The notes: a model not told the origin generated them from the letters alone. DNA of 36,017 nt from Nocardia sp. (GCF_025465275.1 NZ_JAODNK010000183.1:1-36017), one strand, 5' to 3'; shown: positions 28,501 to 31,666, numbered from the stretch's first letter. Translations and numbers: made by a program.

Positions 28501-30772
28501 TTCGGGTGCACCGCTTTCCGAGGCCGAATTCATCCGTGCACCCCGGCTGGGCAATCCGGCGTACCTGATCTACACCTCGGGATCGACCGGTGTGCCCAAG
28601 GGCGTCACCGTCACGCATGCCGGCTTGGCCAACTTCGCCGCGGAGCTCGCGCATCGGGGCGGGGTCACCACTCGGTCGCGGGTATTGCACTTCGCGTCAC
28701 CGAGTTTCGACGCCGCGATCCTCGAAATTCTGCTGGCTCTCGGTAGTGCCGCGACCTTGGTGCTGGCCGATACCGGGATCTTCGGCGGCGACGAATTGCG
28801 GGACCTGTTGCGCGCGGAGCGGATCACGCACGCGTTCGTGACGCCGGCGGCGCTGGCGACCGTCGAACCGGCCGGGCTCGGCGAGCTCGAAATGATCATG
28901 GTCGGCGGTGACCGCACCGGCGGCGAACTGGTGCAGCGCTGGGTCGGGGCCGATGTTCCGGGTCGGACCATGCTCAATGCGTACGGTCCCTCGGAGATCA
29001 CCGTCGCCGCGAGCATCAGCGCCGGATTGCGGCCGGGCGTGCCCGTCACCATCGGCGGACCGCTGCGCGGATTCGCATTGATGGTGCTCGACCGGCGTCT
29101 GCGTCCCGTTCCGGTGGGTGTGCCCGGCGAGTTGTATCTGGCCGGAATCGCCTTGGCGCGTGGCTATCACCGTCGTCCTGCCCTGACCGCCGAGCGGTTC
29201 ATCGCGAGTCCGTTCGGCACGCCGGGCGACCGCATGTACCGCACCGGTGACCTGGTGCGCTGGGTGACATCGGCGGGACGGCAGGAGTTGGAGTACCTCG
29301 GTCGCAGCGACGACCAGGTGAAGATCCGCGGGTTCCGCATCGAGTTCGGTGAGATCAATGCCGCGCTCTCCGCGTACGCCGAGGTGACCGCGGCGACCAC
29401 CATCGGATACGAGATGGCCAGTGGTGCGCTGATTCTCGCTGCCTACGTCGTGCCGGTGCCAGGTGCCGTGGTGAATGTCGAAGAGCTGCGTAAGCATGTC
29501 GCCGGGCGAGTGCCGGGATACATGGTGCCGCAGTCGATTACGGTCCTCGAAGCCCTGCCGCTGACACCGGCGGGGAAGCTGGATCGTACGGCGCTGCCCG
29601 AACCGGAACTGCTCGCGGCGGCGACCTTCCGTGCGCCCGGCACGCCCGTCGAAGTGCTGGTGTGTGCTGCCTTCGCCGAGGTGCTGGGTCTGGAGTCGGT
29701 GGGTGCGGACGATAATTTCTTCGAGCTGGGTGGCACGTCGCTGCTGGCTACTCGACTCGTCGCGGTGATCCGGGACCAGCATGGAGCCGATGTGCCGATG
29801 CAGGCGCTGTTCCTGGATCCCACCCCGGCCGGTATCGCCGCCCGGGTCGAGGCGCCGTCCGACGGCAGCGATAATGCCGTCGAGGCGGCATTGAGTCCGC
29901 TGCTGCCGATTCGCCCGAACGGCACACTGCCGCCGCTGTTCTGCGTGCACTCGGTCAGTGGTGTGGCCTGGAGCTACACCGGACTGCTGCCGCACCTGGA
30001 ACCGGAACGGCCGATCTACGGTTTGCAGTTGCCGCACCTGACCGAGGACAACTGCGGTCTCGACACGGTCGAGGAGCTGGCGCAGCGGTATATCCGTGAG
30101 ATACAGACCGTGCAGCCACACGGGCCGTATCACCTGCTGGGCTGGTCGCTGGGCGGTCTGATCGCCTACGACATCGCGACCAGGCTGGAAGCGGCGGGGG
30201 AGCAGGTGCAGGTGCTGGCCATGCTGGACAGCCGCATCCTCGCCGACGAACCGGAAATCGCGGACGCCAGTGCCGGCGAACTGCTCGCGGCACTGCTGGG
30301 CGATTCGAGCCTGGCGGCGGAGAACGTATCCGCCGAGCGCGCAGCGGAATTGCTGCACGAGCACCAGGGGCCGTTCGGTGCGCTGGGTGCTGCCCACATG
30401 GAGCGGCTGTACACGGGCTACCTGGCCGGTACCAGCATGGGCTACCGGTTCCGTCCCCGCCGCTACGAGGGTGATCTGGTGTATTTCACTGCCACAGAGC
30501 CGGATTCACCCGCACCCGCGGGTGGTCAGGCTCCGCCGACACCCGGCGCGGGTCCCTGGCGCGGGGTGGTTCGAGGCGAGATCACCGAGCACTTCGTCGG
30601 CTGCTCGCACGTCGATATGGGTTCGCCGCGAGCACTGGACGAAATCGGTCCGATGCTGCGGCAGCACCTGAGCGAAGGCGAATGCCGGACAGGGTTTTCC
30701 GTTCAGACCGCCGCCGACCGGCGCTGGTCGTCATCGAGTGCGAATACCGGAACAGGAAGGGACATCGAATGA
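7592..30772 (+). CDS. seven-module nonribosomal peptide synthetase, (C-A-T)x7-TE
   Basis: This is a cytoplasmic NRPS of about 7,726 aa that assembles a seven-residue peptide and releases it through its own thioesterase. The ATG at 7592 is chosen for its GGAG at 7 nt. All seven C domains have HHxxxDG. All carrier domains have the phosphopantetheine serine (Ser1023, 2094, 3153, 4210, 5264, 6318, 7383). The TE has Ser7519 in GWSLGG. Pocket codes read by eye against GrsA are: A1 DFWNIGMVHK (Thr), A2 DLWHLILVSK (Ser-like framework), A3 DALFIGAVAK, A4 DALFVGAVAK, A5 DALFSGGIMK, A6 DVLIIGGIAK, A7 DALFMGAVAK. C1 resembles the starter C domains of EntF and DhbF, so the N-terminus is probably acylated or aroylated. 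There are no epimerisation, methylation or cyclisation domains. The stop overlaps mbtH by ATGA. The first 250 bp are unusually AT-rich and include a TTA codon at 7781-7783. The product is unknown. Confidence 0.95.
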   Translation: MTALASEPAGRDASDTVFSFPLSEAQIGIWNAQHIAPDEPLTVAQYVEIHGDFDVARLGQAARLCARDLQSPRLRIVEVAGDPRQVVGPDEPIDMARHDFRSCDDPRAAAMSWMRRDSAVPIPLLDHRLFESAVLRTGDDEYLWYAKMHHIAIDGYGAMLLVARIAEHYTALTDGAAPSQSAAEDLHSIYESELAYRESAAFAEDRRFWRGRLNAIGSTFSLSDRYGAAGADRWIEGGVLPATCRTELDAVRERFGASRPALLTAGVAAYLAAVTGKTQVTLSLPVTARTTPELRMSSGYVSNVVPLHVDIAAHTTIADLVGRVDPSIRDALRHQRYRHEDMQRDRGAAGEHRSFFGPVVNIMLFHNGLRFGRAAATMHLLSTGPVEDLSVNIYNGSGAGELHVDFIGNPARYTADELRAHHRRFLDYLTEFLITAPESVLADLAVMGPAEQELVLRDWARTPAESLPSEDTLVDLFDSTVAAHAAATAVTCDGVALTYRELDARANRLARELIRHGVGPETLVAVALPRSLDLVVALLAVIKAGGGYLPIDPDYPADRIAYMLTDAGPACAISSAALRSALPAGLPVIAVESVAPAADGSPITAAERRGTLTPGNVAYVIYTSGSTGRPKGVQIPHANVATLFGNTDRAYGFDQSDVWTLFHSYAFDFSVWELWGPLLYGGTLVVVDYETSRSPELFLALLRRERVTVLNQTPSAFSQLVEADRVEAEHEPGVASLALRYIIFGGEALEPRRLADWYRRHHDYAPRLVNMYGITETTVHVTHRALDRAAAASGGGGIGRAIPGLGIFLLDSRLRPAPIGVAGEIYVSGSQLARGYLGQPALSGARFVANPFGAPGTRLYRSGDLGRWTAAGELEYLGRADDQVKVRGFRIELGEIEAALLAQERVRQAAVIVRHADAGDASIVAYVVTESAAALDIPALRGALAERLPEYMVPAAYVVIDAIPLTANGKLDRRALPEPVVATVAYRAPGTAAERAVAAVLAEVLEVERIGLDDGFFALGGNSLNATRVSARVGAELGVPVPVRLVLEETTVEGLAARVSALLPEPGRTALAARVRPARIPLSPAQQRLWFINRFDHRAYTYNIPFAVRMDGDLDIAALRGAVADLIARHEPLRTLFPDSQDGPHQVILDAAAAVPELPVLEVSEAELGERLRAIAARGFELTRETALRMELLRTGAREHLLAVVIHHIAADGWSLAPMFADLSAAYAARLAGQTPQWAALPVQYVDYSLWQTETLGDAADPASPAAAQLDYWRVELADLPDELSLPYDRPRPAVQSFRGAKVNVAVDAAVHADLLRVARDADATLFMAVHSAFAVLLARLSGGLDIAVGTPVAGRGEQELDALIGMFVNTVVFRARPALGESFQSLLTRQRPIDLAAFAHAQLPFERLVEELNPVRSTARHPLVQVGLSFQNLGRIAVELPGLTVSGTEIETGVAQFDLQLVLTDHYDNTGAPAGITGHFVYATDLFDENTVTGFATRFARLLDDAAARPHRMIGDLDLLDGAERTRILHDWNATGHAVDARQTLASLFAAQAARTPSAVALMAESGPEVDPLTVTYREFSEQVNRLARHLISLGVGPEVRVALAARRSAELLVGMYAVAVAGGAYVPIDPDQPAERLHYILDTAAPQCVLSTRADAAGLPAVGVPIVEIDALDLSAVPPYPVLDGERRTPLRPHHTAYVIFTSGSTGRPKGVAVPHRAVVNQLLWKQRTFGLDGDDTVLLKTAATFDLSVWEFYSAVLVGGRTVIATPDGHRDPSYLTALIEDRRVSVLHLVPSMLTALMTGRQAELPATVRLVLAIGEALPAATAQRFRRANPRIQLWNLYGPTEAAVSVTAHRVDDADTVTVPIGRPEWNSRVYVLDTRLRPVAPGVVGDLYLAGIQLAHGYVSRGVLTAERFVPDPFAVDAGERMYRTGDLASWQASGELEYHGRTDFQVKIRGFRVELGDIEAALLAEDDIDTAVVVARADAQRGDQLVAYVVPTPGRTVDPDALRTRLAAALPAYMVPAALMVLSELPMTATGKVDRRALPEPVFAVARFRQPVSRAERAVAAVFEEVLGAERVGLDDDFFARGGNSLLATKVATRLALALGTMVEVRALFDAPTVGTLAALLEQSGGTGARLLLTAGERPARIPLSLAQQRLWFLNRFDTDSGAYNIAVGLRLSGRLETAALQQALSDVVARHEVLRTVFPEDAEGPHQVVLSEQGVVVPFAQIMSGPDTVDTDALEFAATGFDLTVQPPIRAGLLRLTVEEHVLVVVIHHIAADGWSLTPLATDLVTAYEARRSGGSPQWAALPVQYADFSVWQRNLLGSEDDPESPAARQLGYWRERLAELPECLELPTDRPRPVVASHRGATVRTHLDTNLHAALTTMAQRSGVSVFMVLHAALATVLARLAATDDVAVGTPIAGRVDPQLDHLVGMFVGTLVLRTKVDTGVSFAELLRSVRDTDLDAFAHAELPFERLVEVLEPVRSAAYHPLFQVMLSLHSSVPAAVELAGLRSTASALETGAARWDLELTLIERHSAQGAPAGIDLGLTYATDLFAEDSARRFTEQFTRVLAAAVADPGLIVGELPVLTADESRALTPVSGADSAPVATLADIFTAAAAVDPAALAVRCGAAELTYAELDRRSNRLARLLIGHGVGPESFVALGIPRSIESVCATVAVAKTGAAFLPVDPAYPLQRKQHMLADSGARFGLTVAAQRGELPAGGVTWLVLDDPEVTAALASLPDLAISDAERTVPLHFSHTAYLIYTSGSTGTPKGVTVTHTGIADFTRTMAERFGVVSGSRTLHFASPSFDASVLEMLLSWSVGTTMVVAPPHIYGGDELAELLERERVSHAFLTPVVLTTLGAGGRSLPALRGLIVGGEAVGAELLERWAVGRALFNAYGPSEATVAVAMSNALAPHQQIVLGGPIRGAGLAVLDRRLRPVPVGVVGELYIGGPGLARGYFAQPGLSAARFIADPYGSAGKRLYRTGDLVRWTAEGELVFLGRGDDQVKVRGFRIELGEITAVVAALDGVRFAHTEIRHDESGRAHIVCYVRAEGSRELDAQSVRAHVGATLPAHMVPSAVVALDSIPLSPSGKLDRRALPEPVWDLGIAGREPATPAEVLVAGEMARLLGREQVCADHSFFDLGGNSLSATGLVSRIAAACGHRLAVREVFEHPTPEGLAGLLDQVASQEISDRPRLGTCTRPARVPLTSVQRRLWFLNQLDTESGAYNIPVALRLRGTLDEAALRAALTDVIARHEILRTLYPQDDQGPYQAVIPAAEVPLTLALLETSALELEQHVEVAAEQGFDLTRELPLRVELLRTGKTEYALAMVVHHIAMDGWSLAPLASDLMTAYAARRSGHALEWLPLPVQYADYAVWHQDLLGDEDDAESVAAQQLRYWRTRLAALPDCLDLPADRPRPAVATHRGDSVRTRVDAGLHTRLTELARSRDVSEFMVLHAVLAMLLARLGGSPDIAVGTAIAGRGEPELDALIGAFVGTLVLRTPVDGGTSFTDLLHAVREADLEAFAHADLPFERLVEALNPVRSTAHHPLFQVSLSLDNFRAPALRLPGLDIAAVQVDSMVAKFDLQFVFTAVPEAGGGGSGGLDLCLTYATDLFDRATAVDLSRRFVRALSAALADPAAAVGDLELLAPEESRALSPVRGPAADIVLTLPELFASAAADPDQVAVVAEHRTLTYGELDEWSNRLARTLIAQGAGPGEVIALGLARSVESVVATVAVAKTGAAYLPVDVRHPADRIRHMLTDSGARLGLTTAADRELLPADLTVQWLLADVVSAAESAAAVSDSERIRPLAVDDIAYVIYTSGSTGVPKGVAVPHRGLAAFALEQRARYGLESASRTLHFASPSFDASVLELLLAWCAGATVVVASAEIYGGDDLAALLQDQGVTHAFITPAALASIDIAAHPLPALRCLVVGGEAVGADLVARWAVDRAMFNAYGPSEATVAPVMSDALTAGRPVVLGRAIRGAALTVLDTRLRPVPVGVAGELYVAGAGLARGYVGRTALTSERFVANPFAAVPGERMYRTGDVVRWTAAGELMFVGRSDDQVKIRGFRIELGEISAVLSQAEGIRFAHTEIRRDDAGTPRIVGYVVASGDQEPDRQAVRAYAADRLPGYMVPTAIVVLVAIPLSPSGKLDRRALPEPQWEIAAGRAPRTPSEMLVANAMAEVVGRDQVCADHDFFELGGTSLSATRLVAQLAATTGRHLGVRAVFEHPTPEQLARVVDELLAQDDPGLPQLTRGRRPARIPLSPAQQRLWFLNRFDTDSGAYNIPVALRLHGRLDAIALAAALRDVVERHEALRTLFPQDADGPHQVILPAAAEFALPVVEVAAEDIEARLCALATRGFDLATALPLRAELVRIDEHDHVLAVVVHHIAADGGSIAPLASDLATAYAARRQGEAPAWAELPVQYADYSVWQRELLGDEADATSVSAQQLRYWTERLQGQSDSLELPADRPRPTVRSQHGASVFARLDGASHAALSRLARDHDASLFMVLHAVLAVLLARITGTGDVTVGTPISGRADARLHPLIGMFAGTLVLRTQVDRAGSFSELLAEVRDHDLNAFAHADIPFERLVEALDPVRTTAHHPLFQVMLSVHDALPALPRLDEVEVAIEEIALEIAKFDLQFTFTESHTAQGDPDGIDICVTYATDMFEAETAERLGARFVRLLSGVSGRPHTAVGDIDLLSVPERSDLAPARGVNGPVPATLAEVFNAAAAVRNAVAVVSESGTLTYGELDERSNRVARALLAHGVGPGDIVALGLPRSLESVLATVAVTKTGATFVPVDVRYPAERIAHMLTDSGARLGITTAAHSGALPEVLNWLTLAELEQAESATPITDSDRLRWLGIDDLAYIIYTSGSTGVPKGVAVTHRGMAGFAVEQRTRYAMDSDSRPLHFASPSFDASILELLLAWCSGGALVIASPEVYGGDDLAALLDRERVTHAFITPAALASIDIGRWPLPALQHLSVGGEAVGADLVARWAPDRHLYIGYGPTETTIMSAISTPLAADAAVVLGRPIRGTGVVVLDERLRPVPPGVSGDLYIGGDGLARGYHLRPGLTANRFVSNPFSTLPGARMYRTGDVVRWTQSGELDFVGRSDDQVKIRGFRIELGEISAVVVDAEAIRFAHTEIRDDAAGRPAIVCYVVPEDGQSVDIAQLRDIAAERLPAHMVPAMFVPLVSIPLSPTGKLDRRALPEPAWSTVEGGRAPHTPNEKLVAKVMAEVLGHDQVCADHGFFELGGNSLSATQLVARITAASGQQLGVRAVFEHPTPAGLALLLDDSMGEAAAGRPVLMAGQRPERVPLSLAQQRLWFLSRFDPGSAAYNIPVGLRLTGRLDAAALQQAVSDVVARHEVLRTVFPEDAQGPHQVVVPETAAVLPFVRIVSSPSTVVTDAFELAQTGFDLAVEIPIRAALMRVGVDEHVLVVVIHHIAADGWSLTPLAANLVAAYEARCSGAAPAWPALPVQYADFSVWQRELLGSEDDPESLTTRQLQYWTERLADLPECLELPVDRPRPVVASQRGASTSVRIDAELHARLANSAQSNDVTVFMVLHAVLTVLIARTSGSGDIAIGTAVAGRGDAALDDLIGMFVGTLVLRTRIDGAASFAEVLESVRDADLDAFAHADLPFERLVEVLNPVRSTAHHPLFQVSLSLTNMGVPTVRLPDVAVTGFPVDPGLAKCDLQFTFTEAFTAHGDPDGIEMSLSYATDLFDTATADRMSRRFVRLLAAVLARPEIAVGDADVLSAWERSVLAPAHGARAAEPITLPELFARAVQTDHPALVTAERTLTYGELDAWSNRLARKLIARGVGPGDIVALGLARSVESVVGSLAIAKTGAAFLPVDVRHPMDRIRHMLTDSAVRFGLTCTTDRAALPGDLGIEWMLVDDAAEMSAAPVDASELRRVPRIDDVAYLIYTSGSTGLPKGVAVTHRGVFNCAEVQRVRFGVERSARTLHLASPSFDVAVLELLLAWSAGTTMVIVPIDVYGGDPLAELIEANAVTHVIITPAALASIDAVRWPLPRLHTLIVGGEAFDRELVEQWGRGRDMSNGYGPSEATIATTFSEPMHPDRPIVLGRPMRGVTTVVLDARLRPVPPGVVGELYVGGIGLAQGYHRRPVLTSERFVANPFGGKGERMYRTGDLVRWNAEGELVFAGRADDQVKVRGFRIELGEISAVVAGCAGVRFAHTEVRKDDGGRAHIVCYVVALEGGALEARALHDLAAQQLPAHMVPSAFLMLDSIPLSPNGKLDRRALPEPDWTVSDTGRAPRTPGEVLVAKAMAEVVGRESVCADHSFFDLGGNSLSATQLVARIAAASGCRLEVRAVFEHPTPEKLGAMLDRVLSAGGGDRPALVSRPRPARIPLSPAQQRLWLLNRFDTASGAYNIPLVLRLRGALDVEALQQAVADVVARHEVLHTVFPADAEGPHQVVLPAADPALSVPLHELAAAAVPEFIRSFITAGFDVTQQLPVRAGLLRLAADEHLLVLVMHHIVADGASAGPLAMDLAAAYAARREQREPGWATLPVQYADFSLWQHAVLGNEEDPESPAARQLDYWTNKLAGTPDCLTLPIDRPRPAVPSQRGASVFARIDAELHDELTELARWHGVSVFMVLHAVLAVLLSRLGSTDDVVVGTPIGGRVDPQLDLLVGMFVGTLVLRTSVASGDTFAELLDTVRETDLDAFAHADIPFERLVEALDPARSAAHHPLFQVMLSVHNVVPDLPQLAEVTAIAEDTAFEVAKFDLQFTLTESQTAHGAPDGIDLSVTYATDLFDAGSAEVLCHRFVRLLTAAIGDPATAVGDLDLLDAQEMRTLAPVRGSASVTAATFPAVFAAAVATSPGTVAVCDREIQMSYDQLDRSTNRLARALLARGVGPEAYVALGIPRSVESVRAMLAVLKTGAAFVPVDPSYPAQRKEHMLSDSRARIGLTVSRCRGDVPVGPQWLVLDDPAFAAETRFYSGAPLSEAEFIRAPRLGNPAYLIYTSGSTGVPKGVTVTHAGLANFAAELAHRGGVTTRSRVLHFASPSFDAAILEILLALGSAATLVLADTGIFGGDELRDLLRAERITHAFVTPAALATVEPAGLGELEMIMVGGDRTGGELVQRWVGADVPGRTMLNAYGPSEITVAASISAGLRPGVPVTIGGPLRGFALMVLDRRLRPVPVGVPGELYLAGIALARGYHRRPALTAERFIASPFGTPGDRMYRTGDLVRWVTSAGRQELEYLGRSDDQVKIRGFRIEFGEINAALSAYAEVTAATTIGYEMASGALILAAYVVPVPGAVVNVEELRKHVAGRVPGYMVPQSITVLEALPLTPAGKLDRTALPEPELLAAATFRAPGTPVEVLVCAAFAEVLGLESVGADDNFFELGGTSLLATRLVAVIRDQHGADVPMQALFLDPTPAGIAARVEAPSDGSDNAVEAALSPLLPIRPNGTLPPLFCVHSVSGVAWSYTGLLPHLEPERPIYGLQLPHLTEDNCGLDTVEELAQRYIREIQTVQPHGPYHLLGWSLGGLIAYDIATRLEAAGEQVQVLAMLDSRILADEPEIADASAGELLAALLGDSSLAAENVSAERAAELLHEHQGPFGALGAAHMERLYTGYLAGTSMGYRFRPRRYEGDLVYFTATEPDSPAPAGGQAPPTPGAGPWRGVVRGEITEHFVGCSHVDMGSPRALDEIGPMLRQHLSEGECRTGFSVQTAADRRWSSSSANTGTGRDIE
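7640..10780 (+). other. NRPS module 1: starter C, A (Thr), T
   Basis: C1 (about 7640-8915) has HHIAIDG at 8036-8056. It matches the EntF/DhbF starter type in LWYAKMHHIAIDGYG, FGPVVNIMLFHNGLRF and LSTGPVEDLSVNIY. A1 (about 9002-10525) gives DFWNIGMVHK, a well-known threonine code, in a framework like the Thr domain of DhbF (TVLNQTPSAF, NMYGITETTVHV). T1 has GGNS with Ser at 10658-10660. The donor for C1 (aryl carrier protein or acyl-CoA/ACP) is not encoded nearby. Confidence 0.85.
10815..14005 (+). other. NRPS module 2: C, A (Ser-like, unresolved), T
   Basis: C2 begins at RPARIPLSPAQQRLWF and has HHIAADG at 11210-11230. A2 follows the EntF serine domain in several blocks (FDLSVWEF, LHLVPSMLTAL, NLYGPTEAAVSV). 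However, the code reads DLWHLILVSK against DVWHFSLVDK in EntF: Ser301 is Ile and Asp331 is Ser, so serine is only a guess. T2 has GGNS with Ser at 13871-13873. Confidence 0.75.
14030..17170 (+). other. NRPS module 3: C, A (code DALFIGAVAK), T
   Basis: C3 has HHIAADGWS from 14423. A3 carries SFDASVLEML, so pocket position 239 is Leu. Other lining residues are Phe278, Ile299, Gly301, Ala322 and Val330, which suggests a hydrophobic or aromatic substrate. I know no exact match. A3 shares QRKQHML with A7. T3 Ser is at 17048-17050. Confidence 0.75.
14521..14563 (+). repeat. 43-bp exact repeat, copy 1 (C3)
   Basis: These 43 bases, coding LPVQYADFSVWQR with flanks, are identical to 24037-24079 in C6, about 9.5 kb away. 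The surrounding DNA is also very similar, so the two C domains share a recent origin or have undergone gene conversion. Confidence 0.8.
17205..20345 (+). other. NRPS module 4: C, A (code DALFVGAVAK), T
   Basis: C4 has HHIAMDGWS from 17606. A4 differs from A3 in the pocket only at position 299 (Val for Ile), so both probably load the same residue. A poly-glycine run (EAGGGGSGGLD) interrupts the late part of C4 near 18392-18420. T4 has GGTS, Ser at 20219-20221. Confidence 0.75.
20385..23500 (+). other. NRPS module 5: C, A (code DALFSGGIMK), T
   Basis: C5 has HHIAADGGS from 20774, with Gly in place of the Trp found in C2, C3, C4 and C6. A5 belongs to the same type as A4 (ITPAALASIDI, SVGGEAVGADLVARW) but has Ser299, Gly322, Ile330 and Met331, which points to a different substrate. 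T5 Ser is at 23381-23383. Confidence 0.75.
23540..26670 (+). other. NRPS module 6: C, A (code DVLIIGGIAK), T
   Basis: C6 has HHIAADGWS from 23939 and is close to C3 in protein and DNA. A6 has Val236, Ile278, Ile299, Gly322 and Ile330, an aliphatic-looking pocket different from A3-A5. T6 Ser is at 26543-26545. Confidence 0.75.
24037..24079 (+). repeat. 43-bp exact repeat, copy 2 (C6)
   Basis: Second copy of the block at 14521-14563; the two are direct repeats inside the same gene. Confidence 0.8.
26705..29850 (+). other. NRPS module 7: C, A (code DALFMGAVAK), T
   Basis: C7 has HHIVADGAS from 27101, with Ala in place of the usual Trp. A7 differs from A3 and A4 in the pocket only at 299 (Met). 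Its C-terminal subdomain (EVTAATTIGYEM) departs from the RFAHTEIR motif shared by A3-A6. T7 has GGTS, Ser at 29738-29740. Confidence 0.75.
29890..30670 (+). other. NRPS thioesterase domain
   Basis: This is a type I TE of the EntF/DhbF kind (LPPLFCVHSVSGVAWSY, PHGPYHLLGWSLGG). The catalytic triad reads as Ser7519 (30146-30148), Asp in MLDSR (30227-30229) and His in CSHVD (30608-30610). It releases the peptide by hydrolysis or by cyclisation, possibly onto the Thr1 hydroxyl. After it come about 35 residues of poorly conserved, Ser-rich tail overlapping mbtH. Confidence 0.85.
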
Positions 30773-30993
30773 GCGACACCAACCCGTTCGACAACGAGGA
30801 GGGCCGATTCGCGGTGCTCGTCAACGCCGAGGGGCAGCATTCGCTGTGGCCGGATTTCGCGGCGGTGCCCGACGGTTGGCAGCTGGTCCACGAGGGTAGT
30901 CGCAAGGAATGCCTGGACTACGTGGAACAGCATTGGACCGATATGCGTCCCAACAGTCTGGTCGCCGCCATGGCCGCCGACGCTCAGGCCTGA
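30769..30993 (+). CDS. MbtH-like NRPS chaperone protein
   Basis: This is a small MbtH-family protein of 74 aa that binds adenylation domains and supports their folding and activity. The ATG at 30769 overlaps the NRPS stop (ATGA), with AGGAAGGGA upstream, so synthesis is coupled to the synthetase. It has the full family signature: NPFDNEEGRF, NAEGQHSLWPDFAAVPDGW, then LDYVEQHWTDMRPNSL, with the conserved Trp residues. It is the only accessory gene of the cluster in this window and presumably serves all seven A domains. A terminator follows 18 nt after its stop. Confidence 0.95.
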   Translation: MSDTNPFDNEEGRFAVLVNAEGQHSLWPDFAAVPDGWQLVHEGSRKECLDYVEQHWTDMRPNSLVAAMAADAQA

Positions 30994-31011
30994 GGAAGAA
31001 GTGCCGTACGA

Positions 31012-31037
31012 CCAGGCCCCGGCATCCCGGGGCCTGG
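31012..31037 (+). terminator. intrinsic terminator after mbtH
   Basis: CCAGGCCCCGG (31012-31022) and CCGGGGCCTGG (31027-31037) form a perfect 11-bp GC-rich stem with a CATC loop, extended by an A-T pair and followed by TTCGTTT. It lies 18 nt past the mbtH stop and should end the NRPS-mbtH transcript before the second fasciclin gene. Confidence 0.8.
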
Positions 31038-31069
31038 TTCGTTTGAATCACGGAAGCGATACGGGGACA

Positions 31070-31666
31070 ATGACATTGAGGCGATGCTCGAGCGCTGCGG
31101 CGCTCCTGCTGGCAGTGACGGCAGCGGGTCCGCTGGGCTGTTCTCCCGAACAACTCACCAGCGGCGCCGACCCGATCGGCCTAGCCGCCCCAGCCCCGGT
31201 TTCATCCGCGCCGCAGCATATCGAGCGTCCGTCCGAGTTGACCGGTCCCGGTTGTGATGCGGCCGCCTCGAACCCGGACAACCCGATGCTGGAGGCCGTC
31301 CTGCTGTCCGCCGCGAAAGATGCGGGACTGCAGGCGCAGTCGCCGGGTTCGACAGCGCCGCGGCGGTTCACCGTCTTCGTGCCCGAGGAATCCGCTCTCG
31401 ACAATCTCGACGAAAATACCGTTCATCGCATGCGGAACGACGCCTCGGAACTGCTGAAAATCATTGCGCACCACTTGGTTCCCGTCGATCTCCCACCGGA
31501 TCGAATCGGCGGCCGGTACCTGGCGGCCGATGGCGGAGAGGTCACCGTGACGCGATCGGCCGACGGTATCGATGTGGACGACGCGAAGGTGATCTGTGGC
31601 GGCTTCCGCACCACCACGGCGACCATCTACCTGATCGACAGGGTGCTCACGCGCACCTCGTTGTGA
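31070..31666 (+). CDS. second, divergent fasciclin-domain exported protein
   Basis: This is a FAS1-domain protein of 198 aa, a paralogue of the one at 3587-4225. The ATG at 31070 follows CGGGGA at 3 nt and gives a typical signal sequence (MTLRRCSSAAALLLAVTAAG) ending in PLGC. Cys24 could be lipidated, but Pro at -3 makes the lipobox poor. The mature part keeps LTGPGCDAAASNPDNPM, RFTVFVPEESALDNL, and VICGGFRTTTATIYLIDRVL. The second FAS1 box has drifted (IIAHHLVPVDLPPDRI against ILTYHVVPGQIAPDSI). The GPGC and ICGG cysteines are kept. A strong terminator separates it from mbtH, so it needs its own promoter. Whether SigK controls it cannot be seen. Confidence 0.85.
   Translation: MTLRRCSSAAALLLAVTAAGPLGCSPEQLTSGADPIGLAAPAPVSSAPQHIERPSELTGPGCDAAASNPDNPMLEAVLLSAAKDAGLQAQSPGSTAPRRFTVFVPEESALDNLDENTVHRMRNDASELLKIIAHHLVPVDLPPDRIGGRYLAADGGEVTVTRSADGIDVDDAKVICGGFRTTTATIYLIDRVLTRTSL

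Noticed and set aside
7592..30772. Peptidolipin-type lipoheptapeptide as the product
   Set aside because: The residue count fits, but that peptide, as I recall it, ends in Thr and contains D-residues and Pro, whereas A7 is not a Thr code and there are no epimerase domains.
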